Source: Chryseobacterium mulctrae (GTDB taxonomy: Bacteria > Bacteroidota > Bacteroidia > Flavobacteriales > Weeksellaceae). From it: DNA of 64,000 nt. Each line of letters opens with the position of its first letter. Positions within the stretch are counted from its first letter, which is position 1. Made by a program: the position numbers and the translations under genes. Shown here in pieces: positions 19,155 to 28,874 of the stretch. The notes below the pieces were generated by a model. It ran no database searches, was not told the DNA's origin, and was given only the letters and a program-made list of their open reading frames with translations. The DNA is taken from contig NZ_VAJL01000001.1 in the NCBI RefSeq assembly GCF_006175945.1, positions 372,001 to 436,000 of the forward strand. The letters are read 5' to 3'.

Positions 19155-20527
19155 TTTGCAGCAATATCGGAATCGTCTTTTTTATCGTAAGATTGCGTAA
19201 GAGAAGCAACTTGCTCCACCTTAATATTTTTTTGTTTTAAGTTTTGAATATTATTCAGGTTTTGCATTTCAGGTTTTAAGGCTTTGATTTTGAAATTTTC
19301 AAAAGTAAAATCTTTCAAATCAAACAAATCTGATTTTTCAATTGAGAATGCTGTTTCGCAACTTAAATCGATGTTTTTGATGGTAATATTATTAGCCAAT
19401 CCTTTTCTCGGTCTTTCTTCGCCTTTCAAATCAAAAAACTGGTTCCAGCCTTTTACATAAATAAAGGTTTTTACATTTCCTTTAATGTTGTCAACCGTCA
19501 GATATTCGTAATGTTGAGGCGTGTCGGGACGCATTTTTAAGTGTAATAACCTTGAAGCATTTTTCACTTTAGAATTACGAAGAATCACGTTGTAATTGTG
19601 AATCGATTCGCTTCCGCAAGTCAAAACAGAATGACAGAAGCCAAAAGTATTGTCTTCAATAAGAATATTTCTGTTTTCTCCATTATTAGGGTCTTTATCG
19701 GCTTTCGGACCTTTTCCTCCTTTTAATGCAATCGCATCATCGTTGACTGACATATAGCAATTTTTAATCAAGAAATTCGTGCACGCATCAATATCAACCG
19801 CATCTGTACTGGGTGCTTTTACAGGTTCTTTCGGAGCAAGAATTGTTAGATTTAATAATTTAACAAAATGTGATTTATAATAATGGGTGCTCCAAAATGG
19901 TGAGTTTTTAATGGTAATTCCTTCAACCTGAACATTTTTTGAATTGGAAACGTAGATAATTCTTGGTCTCATTTCATCCATATTGGTGCATTTAGGATTC
20001 CATTCGCGTCTTTTCCAGAATGATTTCCAGTATCGAAGTCCGTTTCCATCCAAAGTTCCTTTTCCTGAAATGGTAAAACCATCCAATCCGTCTGCGTTGA
20101 TTAAAGCTGGAAAATATTTTACAGTTTGCCCTTCCATTCTCGTTGTCACCACCGGAAAATCATTGATATCATCGCTTCCTTTTAATTTTGCTCCGTTTTC
20201 CAAATGTAAATGCGTTCCTTGTTTAAAGAAAAGTGAACTGATGAGAAATGTTCCTTTCGGTATGATAATTACTCCTCCGTTTTTTGAAGCTTCATCGATA
20301 ATATTTTGAACCTGTTTTGTCTGAAGAATTGTACTGTCATTCTTCACTCCAAAATCTGTGATGATGTATTTCTTTCCTAATTTATTGATGTCAGTAGACT
20401 TGTTTTCTTTAAACCATTTCGGAATTACAGTTCCGTCGGGGAATTTGTCCTGACTTTTTAGTCCGGTTGAGCATAAAGCGAGAATCAAGAGAGACCCAAT
20501 CAATTTGGATGTATTTGGAAATTTCAT
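19151..20527 (-). CDS. GH28 polygalacturonase-family hydrolase
   Basis: Hydrolyses galacturonate-containing pectin backbone. The 458-residue secreted protein has a right-handed beta-helix with the GH28 blocks in order: STDAVDIDAC, VNDDAIALKGG, FCHSVLTCGSE (the usual GHG replaced by FCH) and RLLHLKMRPD in place of the common RIK. The aspartates of TDAVDID and NDDAIALK provide the catalytic trio. The variant motifs suggest an exo-acting or rhamnogalacturonan-type member, not a standard endo-polygalacturonase. First gene of the GH28-GH2-CE12 operon. Confidence 0.88.
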   Translation of the reverse strand: MKFPNTSKLIGSLLILALCSTGLKSQDKFPDGTVIPKWFKENKSTDINKLGKKYIITDFGVKNDSTILQTKQVQNIIDEASKNGGVIIIPKGTFLISSLFFKQGTHLHLENGAKLKGSDDINDFPVVTTRMEGQTVKYFPALINADGLDGFTISGKGTLDGNGLRYWKSFWKRREWNPKCTNMDEMRPRIIYVSNSKNVQVEGITIKNSPFWSTHYYKSHFVKLLNLTILAPKEPVKAPSTDAVDIDACTNFLIKNCYMSVNDDAIALKGGKGPKADKDPNNGENRNILIEDNTFGFCHSVLTCGSESIHNYNVILRNSKVKNASRLLHLKMRPDTPQHYEYLTVDNIKGNVKTFIYVKGWNQFFDLKGEERPRKGLANNITIKNIDLSCETAFSIEKSDLFDLKDFTFENFKIKALKPEMQNLNNIQNLKQKNIKVEQVASLTQSYDKKDDSDIAAK

Positions 20528-20963
20528 AATGTATTTATATTGCTGTATGATTTGATTCTTGTGAATAGCTGTTTAAAAAACACAAAAATCAGTAAAATAA
20601 TTTTCAAATTGATTATCTGTAGATTATCCCAATACTTTATTTAACGCAAAGTTCGCAAAGATTTTTTTACAACTAACTGCTTTTAAAGTTCGCAAAGGCG
20701 TTTCACTCAGCAAAGAGTACAAAGGCATTTGAATAATGACATATTACAAATAATTAGAAAGAAAATTATTCTTTCATTTCATTTTCATAAAAATATACAT
20801 TCCGAGACTTTACAGCATCCTGCTCTTTCATGTGGAGAATTTGAAAGAAATTTGATATACAGGAAACCAATATTATGATTTAAAAAAATAATTTTCTCGC
20901 TGATTAAGCTAATCACGCAGATTTTAAAAAGTTTAAGCAATTTTGAAAGTAAAAAAATTTACA
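20528..20963. promoter_or_regulatory. Leader and promoter region of the GH28 operon
   Basis: No gene. It includes GCATCCTGC at 20815-20823, identical to the 9-mer before susC, followed on the coding strand 17 bases later by TATATTTTT, a -7-like element. Between this and the GH28 start are near-repeats of AAAGTTCGCAAAG (about 20647-20660 and 20688-20700), a dispersed flavobacterial intergenic sequence, and at 20893-20927 a similar repeat-like stretch. If the promoter is real the leader is about 260 bases. Confidence 0.35.
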
Positions 20964-21530
20964 TCAATCAGCTAAATTTTTCAAACTTCTATTTAAACTT
21001 CTAACAGAAATCCCTAAATATGCTGCTAAATCTTCTTTGGAAAGCTGAATATCCTGTTTTGACTGAAGCTCAAAAAGTTTCCGCAAACTGTGTTCAACTG
21101 TATATAATTGCTGAAAAGAAGCCCGCTTTGAAGTATTCACAATGCGTTCTGCAAAAGCATCGACAAGCAAAGCATTGAGTTCTAAATTATTTTTTAAAAG
21201 TTCGCGAAAATAAGGAACCGACAACGCATACACCGAAACATCGGTCATTGCCTCGATATTGCATAAACAGGGAATATTTCTAATACATTCTATCTCACCA
21301 AGAATTTCGCCTTTTCCTAAAAACTCAAGAATAAATTCTTTATCGTTTTCTTCACTGAAATAGCATTTTACGATCCCCTCTTTCATCAGCATCACTTTGG
21401 ATGATTTGTCATTCTGCATCAAAAGTCTTTCTCCTTTTGCAAACTGTTTCAAGATCACATCTTCTTTTCGCTCCTGTTTCTCGTAAAGTTTTGTAATAAA
21501 ATCTAAAAAAGTCTGGTTTGTGCGTAACAT
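20964..21530 (-). CDS. Crp/Fnr-family transcriptional regulator
   Basis: A 188-residue regulator with an N-terminal cyclic-nucleotide-binding-type jelly roll (FAKGERLLMQNDKSSKVMLMKEGIVKCYF) and a C-terminal winged HTH (LSKEDLAAYLGISVRSLNRSLKNL). The open frame extends to 21602, but the Met at 21530 (MLRTNQTFLDF) gives the usual family length and leaves 132 bases of divergent promoter. That intergenic DNA holds GGACATTTGTCC, a near palindrome. The HTH lacks the E--SR recognition residues of FNR. It is divergent from the acetyltransferase gene and may control it. Confidence 0.8.
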   Translation of the reverse strand: MLRTNQTFLDFITKLYEKQERKEDVILKQFAKGERLLMQNDKSSKVMLMKEGIVKCYFSEENDKEFILEFLGKGEILGEIECIRNIPCLCNIEAMTDVSVYALSVPYFRELLKNNLELNALLVDAFAERIVNTSKRASFQQLYTVEHSLRKLFELQSKQDIQLSKEDLAAYLGISVRSLNRSLKNLAD

Positions 21531-21662
21531 ATGTTTATTCGGGACAAATGTCCTTTCGGGATTTTTTATATAGGTTGAAATTTGCGGCAGAAAAATACAC
21601 AATACTGCTGAGAAATAAAATTAGTGATTCTCATCAATTTTTAATATAAAATTTAATAAAAT

Positions 21663-22289
21663 ATGAAACAGCTTATTAAGCAAGAGGACTGGAAAAGAAA
21701 GGAACATTTTTTATTTTTTTCAAAATTTGAAGAACCTTTTTTTGGAGTAACCATTACGATTGACTGTACTTTAGCGTATCAACAAGCGAAGGCAAAAGGA
21801 AACTCTTTTTTTCTTTATTATCTGTACAGGTCTTTAAAAGCAGCAAATGCAATAGAAAACTTCCGTTATAGAATTATTGATAAAGAAGTGTATCTGTTTG
21901 ATCAGATCAATGCTTCTGCAACCATCAACAGACCCGATGAAACCTTTGGTTTTTCTTATATGGATTATGATAAAAATGAAGAATTATTTAACCAAAATGC
22001 AAAAGAAGAAATTGCAAGAGTACAGCAATCTAAAGGCTTGATTCCTGCAGGTTCGGGAGAAAATATCATTCATTTTTCTGCGGTGCCGTGGTTTGATTTC
22101 ACTTCACTTTCCCATGCAAGAAGTTTTACATTTCCCGACAGTTGTCCAAAAATCTCATTTGGTAAAGTAACCGAAAATAATGGTAAAAAATTGATGTCTG
22201 TCTCTATTCATGCCCATCACGGATTGATGGATGGTTTTCATATCGGATCATTTGCTGAAAAATTTCAGGAATTGATGAATGAAATATAG
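21663..22289 (+). CDS. Chloramphenicol acetyltransferase-family protein (CAT type A fold)
   Basis: A 208-residue trimeric-type acetyltransferase. The family shows in FSKFEEPFFGVTITID near the N-terminus, ENFRYRI, the AVPWFDFTSLSHAR segment, and the catalytic HAHHGLMDGFHIG near the C-terminus, where the second His of HHxxxDG is the base. Length matches CatA enzymes. It may acetylate chloramphenicol, but many chromosomal flavobacterial members have no tested substrate, so resistance is not claimed. Divergent from the Crp-family gene, and closed by a shared terminator. Confidence 0.85.
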   Translation: MKQLIKQEDWKRKEHFLFFSKFEEPFFGVTITIDCTLAYQQAKAKGNSFFLYYLYRSLKAANAIENFRYRIIDKEVYLFDQINASATINRPDETFGFSYMDYDKNEELFNQNAKEEIARVQQSKGLIPAGSGENIIHFSAVPWFDFTSLSHARSFTFPDSCPKISFGKVTENNGKKLMSVSIHAHHGLMDGFHIGSFAEKFQELMNEI

Positions 22290-22307
22290 GTTCAAGAATC
22301 ATAATTA

Positions 22308-22342
22308 AAAACACCGTCTGTGGAATTTGCAGACGGTGTTTT
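22308..22342. terminator. Bidirectional terminator
   Basis: Perfect 13-base arms AAAACACCGTCTG (22308-22320) and CAGACGGTGTTTT (22330-22342) with a nine-base loop; A-rich before and T-rich after. It lies between the convergent acetyltransferase and efflux genes and can serve both. Confidence 0.85.
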
Positions 22343-22368
22343 ATTTAAATTAAATTTTTGAACAAAAA

Positions 22369-23622
22369 TCAATGTCCGTGATCGCCAGAATTTGATAATT
22401 TAGCATTCACAAAAAAGGCACCTTTTGTAACCACAGATGCATCTGCAGGAATTTCGTTAACGGTAGTAATTGCCGTATATCCCATATCGGAAGAACCTTT
22501 TACAACTTCTATTTTTTCGAAATTGACTGTTTTAGATTCTTTTTGGTTTGCTTTCTTTTCGTGTGCGTGTTCACCTTTTTCTTCAGCGTGTTCTTCAGGT
22601 TTTTTATTTGTTTTAATAAAAATATAATATTTGCTGTCTGCTTCTACAATGGCTTCATTAGGAACTGCCGGTGTCGTACTTTTATCAAGACTTACAATTC
22701 CGGTGATATTCATTCCGTCGATTAATCCGGCTTTGTTTCCTGTGACAGAACAGTGTACAGAAATGGTTTTGCTTTCGTTTTCAAAAGATGAACCGATGCT
22801 GAATATTTTTGCATCGTACTCTGTTTCCGGATTATTAGTCAGTTTGAAATGAACAATTTGCCCGACTTTCATTTTTGGTAAATCTTTTTCAAAAACCTGT
22901 AAATCGAGATGCAGAGAACCATTATCAATCACATCAGCAACAGGTGATGAGATATCAACGTAACTTCCTATCTGCGCAGAAATATTACTCACCGTTCCGC
23001 TAATTGGTGATGTGATGACCAAACCTGAACGTAAATTACCATTATTCACATTTGCAGGGTTGATTCCCATAATCTGAAGCTGTCTTTGTAAAGATGATTT
23101 TTGAGTTCTTAAAGTTTTCAGCTCAGCATCAGAACTTTGCAGGTTTTTCTTTGCACCGGCATCATTATCAAACAGTTCTTTTTGTCTTCTGTATTCCTGT
23201 TCAGCAAACGCAATTCTGCTTTTTACCGTGAGATACTGTTCTTGCAGCTGGATATATTCAGGATTACTTATCGATGCGATGACCTGCCCTTTTTTTACAA
23301 AATCCCCAATCTGAACATTCAAAGTCTTTATAATTCCGCCATACATCGAAGTGATGGTCGCCTTATTATTGTTTGGAACCCGTAATGTTCCATTTGCTTT
23401 AATCTTGGAAGTCAATTCTTTTAATTCAATTTTCCCTAAAGTAACACCCACGCTTTTTATTTGCTCATCGGTAAGACTTGCAATCGTTTGAGGAGCTTCT
23501 TCGCCGTGTTCTTCGGTTTGTTCCGTCTTAATTTCTCCTTCAGGTTCTGCAGTTGTTTCTTTTTTTCCGCAGCTTACGAGGAAAATAAAAGTAAGGATGA
23601 TATAGATGATATTTCGTTTCAT
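22369..23622 (-). CDS. RND efflux periplasmic adaptor (CusB/CzcB-like)
   Basis: Membrane-fusion subunit that links the inner-membrane pump to the outer-membrane channel. The 417-residue lipoprotein has signal FIFLVSC with Cys near residue 18, a barrel-sandwich/lipoyl pair around TITSMYGGIIKTLNVQIGDFVKKGQVIASI, a coiled-coil hairpin rich in Gln/Lys/Arg, and a His-rich insert (GEHAHEKK and terminal GDHGH) consistent with metal binding. One base separates it from the upstream pump gene. Metal specificity (Cu, Ag, Zn or Co) cannot be told from the sequence alone. Confidence 0.88.
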   Translation of the reverse strand: MKRNIIYIILTFIFLVSCGKKETTAEPEGEIKTEQTEEHGEEAPQTIASLTDEQIKSVGVTLGKIELKELTSKIKANGTLRVPNNNKATITSMYGGIIKTLNVQIGDFVKKGQVIASISNPEYIQLQEQYLTVKSRIAFAEQEYRRQKELFDNDAGAKKNLQSSDAELKTLRTQKSSLQRQLQIMGINPANVNNGNLRSGLVITSPISGTVSNISAQIGSYVDISSPVADVIDNGSLHLDLQVFEKDLPKMKVGQIVHFKLTNNPETEYDAKIFSIGSSFENESKTISVHCSVTGNKAGLIDGMNITGIVSLDKSTTPAVPNEAIVEADSKYYIFIKTNKKPEEHAEEKGEHAHEKKANQKESKTVNFEKIEVVKGSSDMGYTAITTVNEIPADASVVTKGAFFVNAKLSNSGDHGH

Positions 23623-23623
23623 T

Positions 23624-26600
23624 TTATTTGTTGATTAAAGAATTAATGATGATTACAGACTGATTGACCTGTTGTATAGACTCCAGATATTTCAGCTGAA
23701 TATTAGTGGCGGTTTGCAAAGCAAATAAATATTCAACATAAGAGATTTCTCCGGTTTTATAACCAAGTTTTCCTGCCTTAACGATTTTTTCGGCATTGGG
23801 TAAAGCCTGGTCAACGTAATATTGATATTGCTGAATGTCTTGCTGATATTGGTTTAATGCATTTTCCAACTGAGCGGTCAATTGTTTTTGCTGTTGTTTG
23901 GCATTCGATTCTGCTATTTGTTTTTGATATTCCAAAGACTGAATTCGTGCTTTGGTCGCTCCAAAAGTCAACGGAATTGCAACTCCGATACTTGCAACAC
24001 TGAAGCGGTTTCCTGCATCATAATATTTTTCCTGACCATTCAACGTATGAAAACCTATAATCGACTGATTGGTATAGCCTAAAGTAAATTCAGGCAAACC
24101 TTGTGACTTTTCAACATTTTTATTCTTATCGGCAATTTCCATTTCCTGATAAAAAGCTTTTACAGTCGGATGATTGGCAATAGCTGTGCTGTCCAGAACA
24201 TATTCTGCTTTCAAAGGTTCATAATTTTTATTGAAAGAAATCTGAATATCATCATCTGTATTCAGAAGGGTTTTCAGGTTTTTGTAGGCATTATTAAGAT
24301 AGATTTTATTCTGATTTAATAATAAATTGATTTCCCCTTTCTGGGTTTCAGCTGTACTTATTTCTATTTTTTTGATGTCACCTGCATTAAATCTTACGGT
24401 TGCAATCCTGATAAAATCCTGATAAAGACTATCCAGTTTCAACAGTTTATTTTGATTATAATGCAGATATTCAATTTGATAAAAATACGTTCTTACTTGT
24501 TTCGCCAATTCATTAACCGTAATTTCTTTATTGATTTGTTTTCCTTTTATTTCCTGTGCAATGAGTTCTTTTCTCGCTTTAAATAAAGTAGGAAAAGGAA
24601 TACTTTGCGAAATGGAAAACGACTGGTCAAATTTCGGACTGTTGTATTGCCCCAATTGTGCATTGAAGCTCATTTTCGGAAGTTCATTTGCCGTTGGTTT
24701 CAGGCTTTCAGAAACTTTAACATCTAAGTCTTTAGATTTTATTGAATAGTTATTATTCAGCGCTATTTCTGTTGCCTCTTCTACTGACAGAGTTTTTGTC
24801 GTTTGAGCGGTCATTGTTTGTCCAAATAATAAAAAACCTAAAATAATAACCGTCGTTAAAGGCTTTATTTTGATATTCTTTATTTTGAATTTTGTACTGA
24901 AAATAATGTAAAGCATTGGTAAAACGAATAAAGTAAGGAAAGTTGCCGTTATCAATCCGCCAATCACAACGGTTGCTAAAGGTTTCTGAACTTCTGCTCC
25001 TGCTCCTGTGGAAATCGCCATCGGAAGAAATCCTAAAGACGCAACTGCTGCCGTCATCAAAACCGGACGAAGCCTTGTTTTAGTTCCTTCAAAAACACGC
25101 TTCATAATATCGGTTTCGCCATCTTTTTCTAATTGATTGAAAGTTCCAATCAAAACAATTCCGTTTAAAACAGCAACTCCAAACAAAGCAATAAAACCAA
25201 TTCCTGCACTGATACTGAACGGCATATCCCGAATAATCAATGCGAAAACGCCACCAATCGCACTCATCGGAATCGCTGTAAAAATCAGGGCGGCTTGCTT
25301 TAAAGATTTAAATGTAAAATAAAGCAGCATAAAAATTAATAAAAGAGAAACCGGAACAGCAATCATTAATCGTTTACTTGCAGCCTGCAAATTTTCGAAT
25401 TGTCCGCCATAAGTAAAGTAATACCCCGAAGGAAGCTTTACTTTATCATCCAGTTTTGCCTGAATATCTTTCACCACACTTTCCACATCTCGGTTTTTCA
25501 CATTAAAACCGATTACAATTCTACGTTTTCCTTCTTCACGACTTATCTGCGCAGGACCGAGTTTGTAACTGATATTAGCAACCTGCGAAAGCGGAATCTG
25601 ATTTCCTGAATTGGTGGAAATCATCAGATTATTCACATCATCAATATTGGTTCTGTGAAGGCTGTCTAAACGAACAACTAAATCAAAACGTCTTTCATTT
25701 TCAAAAACCAGACCTGCGCTTTTACCAGCAAAAGCCGTACTTAATGTGTTATTCACGTCTTCAATATTCAATCCGTAGTTCGCCATTCTTGTTCTGTCGT
25801 ATTCTACGTTGATTTGTGGAAGTCCACTAACGCGTTCAATCTGTGGTTGTGTGACACCATCCACCGATTGAATTACATTATTGACCTTATTCGCATAAAT
25901 CGCAAGAGAATCTAGGTTTTCACCAAAAATTTTCACCGCAACATCCTGACGAATTCCGGTCATCAATTCATTGAAACGCATTTGTATCGGTTGATTTTTC
26001 TCAAAGAAAACACCGGGAATATTTTCCAGTTTTTCAGAGATTTCGTCTGCCAATTCATCATAAGATTTTTTTGTTTTCCATTCTTTTTGTGGTTTCAAAA
26101 CAATAATCATATCCGTTGCTTCCGGCGGCATCGGGTCGGTAGGAACTTCGGCGGAACCTGTTTTTCCTACAACCATTTTCACTTCATCAAACTGCTTTAT
26201 AATTCTTGATGCCTGCATCGATGTTTCTACACTTTGCGTAAGCGAACTTCCCTGTGGCAAAATACAGTGAAATGCAAAATCTCCTTCCTGCAATTGTGGG
26301 ATAAACTCACCTCCCATTCTGCTGAATATCAAAATACTGACCGCAAATAATGCGACTGTAGCCGAAACTAAAACATATTTTAAACGAAGTGCTTTCTGTA
26401 ATAAAGGCTGATAAATATTCTGCAACCTGCGCATCATCTTATCTGAAAAATTGTCTTTTGTGGAAGGTTTTTTAGATAAAAATAAGGCACTCATCATCGG
26501 GATGTAAGTCAATGATAAAATCAAAGCTCCTAAAATTGCAAAACCTACTGTTTTAGCCATCGGTGTAAACATTTTACCTTCTACTCCAACCAAAGTTAAG

Positions 26601-27988
26601 ATAGGAATATAAACGATGAGAATAATGATTTCACCAAACGCTGCGCTGTTTCTGATTTTTGAAGCAGAAAGAAAAACTTCTTCATCCATTTCAGCTTGCG
26701 TTAATTTCTGAGTCGATTTTCTGAGTCCTAAATGATGAAGGGTAGCTTCTACAATGATGACTGCACCGTCTACAATCAGCCCAAAGTCGATAGCTCCAAG
26801 GCTCATCAGGTTTGCACTTACGCCAAAAACATTCATCATTACCAATGCAAAAAGCAATGCTAATGGAATTGCAGAAGCAACGATTAATCCGGCTCTGAAA
26901 TTTCCAAGAAATAGCACAAGAACAAAAATGACAATCAATGCACCTTCTATCAGGTTTTTTTCGACAGTATTGATGGCTCTTCCCACCAAATCTGTTCTGT
27001 CTAAAAATGGTTCGATAACGACATCTTTGGGTAAAGATTTTTGAATTGTCGGAATTTTTTCTTTTACCAAATTCACCACTTCATTACTGTTGGCTCCTTT
27101 AAGCATCATTACAATACCGCCTACTGCGTCAACTTTTCCGTCGAACGTCATTGCTCCATAACGTACTGCGCTTCCCAATCTTACATCGGCAACATCTTTT
27201 ATAAAAATCGGAACACTCCCTGTGTTGTTCTTTACCGCAATGTTTTTTATATCTTCCAAAGAAGTTACAACCCCAATTCCACGGATGAAATAGGCATTCG
27301 GTTTTTTATCGATATAAGCTCCTCCTGTATTCTGATTGTTTTTCTCTAATGAAGTGAAAATATCAGTCACACTTACGCCCATCGCTTTCAGTCGGTTAGG
27401 GTCAATAGCTACTTCATATTGCTTCAACTCACCGCCAAAACTATTGACTTCTGCAATTCCCGGTGTGCCATTAAGCTGTCTTCTTACAATCCAGTCCTGC
27501 ATTGTTCGCAGTTCTTGAGAAGAATATTTGTTTTCACTTCCCTTTTTAGGATGCAGAATATATTGGTAAACCTCACCCAAACCGGTACTTACAGGAGCCA
27601 ATTCAGGAGTTTCGATGCCTTTTGGAATTTCTTCTGCAGCTTCTTTTAATTTTTCACTGATAAGTTGTCGCGCAAAATACACATCAACATCTTCTTTGAA
27701 AACAACGGTTATTACAGATAATCCAAATCTGGAAATACTTCTCGTTTCCTCGATATCCGGAATGTTGGCAATGCTTTGTTCAATGGGTAAAGTAACCAGC
27801 TGCTCTACTTCCTGACCTGCAAGCGTAGGACAAACCGTGATTATTTGCACCTGATTATTGGTAATATCGGGTACAGCATCAATCGGTAATCTGGTTGCGC
27901 TCCACACGCCCCAAATTATCAACAACAAAGTCATTATCCCAACGACAATCTTGTTTTTGATGCTAAATTTTATGATTTTATCTAACAT
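23624..27988 (-). CDS. CusA/CzcA-family heavy-metal RND pump fused to a TolC-like domain
   Basis: Proton-driven metal exporter. Residues 1 to about 1040 are a full RND protein: first helix KNKIVVGIMTLLLIIWGVWSATRLPIDAVPDI, porter domain, and the second TM bundle with GIVLIGTFNQLEKDGE. From about residue 1055 (QTMTAQTTKTLSVEEATEIALNNN) to 1454 the sequence is an outer-membrane-factor domain with long Gln/Asn-rich helices. Pump and channel thus sit in one polypeptide, an arrangement known in Bacteroidota. An apparent signal sequence (PLTTVIILGFLLFGQTMTA) precedes the TolC part, so processing after translocation is possible. First gene of the efflux operon. Confidence 0.9.
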   Translation of the reverse strand: MLDKIIKFSIKNKIVVGIMTLLLIIWGVWSATRLPIDAVPDITNNQVQIITVCPTLAGQEVEQLVTLPIEQSIANIPDIEETRSISRFGLSVITVVFKEDVDVYFARQLISEKLKEAAEEIPKGIETPELAPVSTGLGEVYQYILHPKKGSENKYSSQELRTMQDWIVRRQLNGTPGIAEVNSFGGELKQYEVAIDPNRLKAMGVSVTDIFTSLEKNNQNTGGAYIDKKPNAYFIRGIGVVTSLEDIKNIAVKNNTGSVPIFIKDVADVRLGSAVRYGAMTFDGKVDAVGGIVMMLKGANSNEVVNLVKEKIPTIQKSLPKDVVIEPFLDRTDLVGRAINTVEKNLIEGALIVIFVLVLFLGNFRAGLIVASAIPLALLFALVMMNVFGVSANLMSLGAIDFGLIVDGAVIIVEATLHHLGLRKSTQKLTQAEMDEEVFLSASKIRNSAAFGEIIILIVYIPILTLVGVEGKMFTPMAKTVGFAILGALILSLTYIPMMSALFLSKKPSTKDNFSDKMMRRLQNIYQPLLQKALRLKYVLVSATVALFAVSILIFSRMGGEFIPQLQEGDFAFHCILPQGSSLTQSVETSMQASRIIKQFDEVKMVVGKTGSAEVPTDPMPPEATDMIIVLKPQKEWKTKKSYDELADEISEKLENIPGVFFEKNQPIQMRFNELMTGIRQDVAVKIFGENLDSLAIYANKVNNVIQSVDGVTQPQIERVSGLPQINVEYDRTRMANYGLNIEDVNNTLSTAFAGKSAGLVFENERRFDLVVRLDSLHRTNIDDVNNLMISTNSGNQIPLSQVANISYKLGPAQISREEGKRRIVIGFNVKNRDVESVVKDIQAKLDDKVKLPSGYYFTYGGQFENLQAASKRLMIAVPVSLLLIFMLLYFTFKSLKQAALIFTAIPMSAIGGVFALIIRDMPFSISAGIGFIALFGVAVLNGIVLIGTFNQLEKDGETDIMKRVFEGTKTRLRPVLMTAAVASLGFLPMAISTGAGAEVQKPLATVVIGGLITATFLTLFVLPMLYIIFSTKFKIKNIKIKPLTTVIILGFLLFGQTMTAQTTKTLSVEEATEIALNNNYSIKSKDLDVKVSESLKPTANELPKMSFNAQLGQYNSPKFDQSFSISQSIPFPTLFKARKELIAQEIKGKQINKEITVNELAKQVRTYFYQIEYLHYNQNKLLKLDSLYQDFIRIATVRFNAGDIKKIEISTAETQKGEINLLLNQNKIYLNNAYKNLKTLLNTDDDIQISFNKNYEPLKAEYVLDSTAIANHPTVKAFYQEMEIADKNKNVEKSQGLPEFTLGYTNQSIIGFHTLNGQEKYYDAGNRFSVASIGVAIPLTFGATKARIQSLEYQKQIAESNAKQQQKQLTAQLENALNQYQQDIQQYQYYVDQALPNAEKIVKAGKLGYKTGEISYVEYLFALQTATNIQLKYLESIQQVNQSVIIINSLINK

Positions 27989-28147
27989 AGAATTTTATTT
28001 AATTTTTATTGATCTGCAATCTCTTTCTTGCATCAAATAATTGATGCATTCCTGAAATGCAAAAATGACTAAGAATACCCTGCAATCATATTACAAAGTT
28101 TTCCTAAAGGTTTTGATGAAAGAATTCTTTCATCTGATCGTTAAAAA

Positions 28148-28474
28148 TTAAATTTTGGGAGGTTGCCAAATATGGTCATAAACCTGATAGGCAATGTTGT
28201 TTCTATGAAAAAGAATTTTCTTTGAAAAATAGGCTTTTACCTGTAAAGGAACGTCTAAAAAAGGTTCCATTTTAAATGCAGTTACTGTAATCTGGCAACA
28301 GCTGCAAAAGCAGAAAGGAGAACAGCCATCATCTATATTATGAGAATGAGAATTCTCAGTATTGAGTGAAATTTGGGTATGATTATCTTTTACAGATTTA
28401 GCTTTGACATCACTGCACGGCATAATCAGCAGTGCAATGAAATAAATTGTCAATATAAATCTTAAAAGTTTCAC
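28148..28474 (-). CDS. DUF6660-family small exported protein
   Basis: A 108-residue protein with an N-terminal signal or membrane segment and a central Cys-rich motif, DDGCSPFCFCSCCQITV, preceded by His-rich SHSHNIDDG. This matches small proteins usually encoded next to metal-efflux RND operons in Bacteroidota. The Cys/His content suggests periplasmic metal binding. It lies 159 bases upstream of the pump gene on the same strand. Function is inferred from neighbourhood. Confidence 0.7.
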   Translation of the reverse strand: MKLLRFILTIYFIALLIMPCSDVKAKSVKDNHTQISLNTENSHSHNIDDGCSPFCFCSCCQITVTAFKMEPFLDVPLQVKAYFSKKILFHRNNIAYQVYDHIWQPPKI

Positions 28475-28874
28475 TTAGCAAAAATAGAAAAATAGTTTAT
28501 ATAAGCTAAAGTTTTTTATTACTTTACTTTTAGGAATTCTCTAAATAAAAATGAATTTATATTACAAACCGAAATTATGGATTTATCCTTGTTAACTTTC
28601 TTTTCTTATAGCTTCTTCTTGTAGCTATAACTTGAGACTTTCTAGAATAACATCAGACCAATAATATCAACTGAATTAAAATGGTCATCCTGCTACACTG
28701 TCCAATGACCGAACACCCAATCCACCAAGTATAATCATATTCTTTCAATACCCTTAAAAGAGATAAGATTAAAGATTTCTTATTTATCATGGTGAGAAGA
28801 GTTCGGACATGACTTCAAAAATTACAGAATTTATGGATAACTCTGTTTTTTACAATTAGTTATCAATAAGATAT
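28475..28874. other. Gene-free region
   Basis: AT-rich DNA upstream of the DUF6660 gene and downstream of the MORN-like gene. No open frame, RNA gene or convincing hairpin was seen. Confidence 0.5.

Noticed and set aside
20964..21602. Longer Crp-family start at 21602
   Set aside because: The extra 24 residues have no family similarity and would consume the divergent promoter; the Met at 21530 gives the usual length.
26754..27815. Chain of plus-strand frames opposite the RND pump
   Set aside because: Antisense shadows of a conserved protein; no family features.
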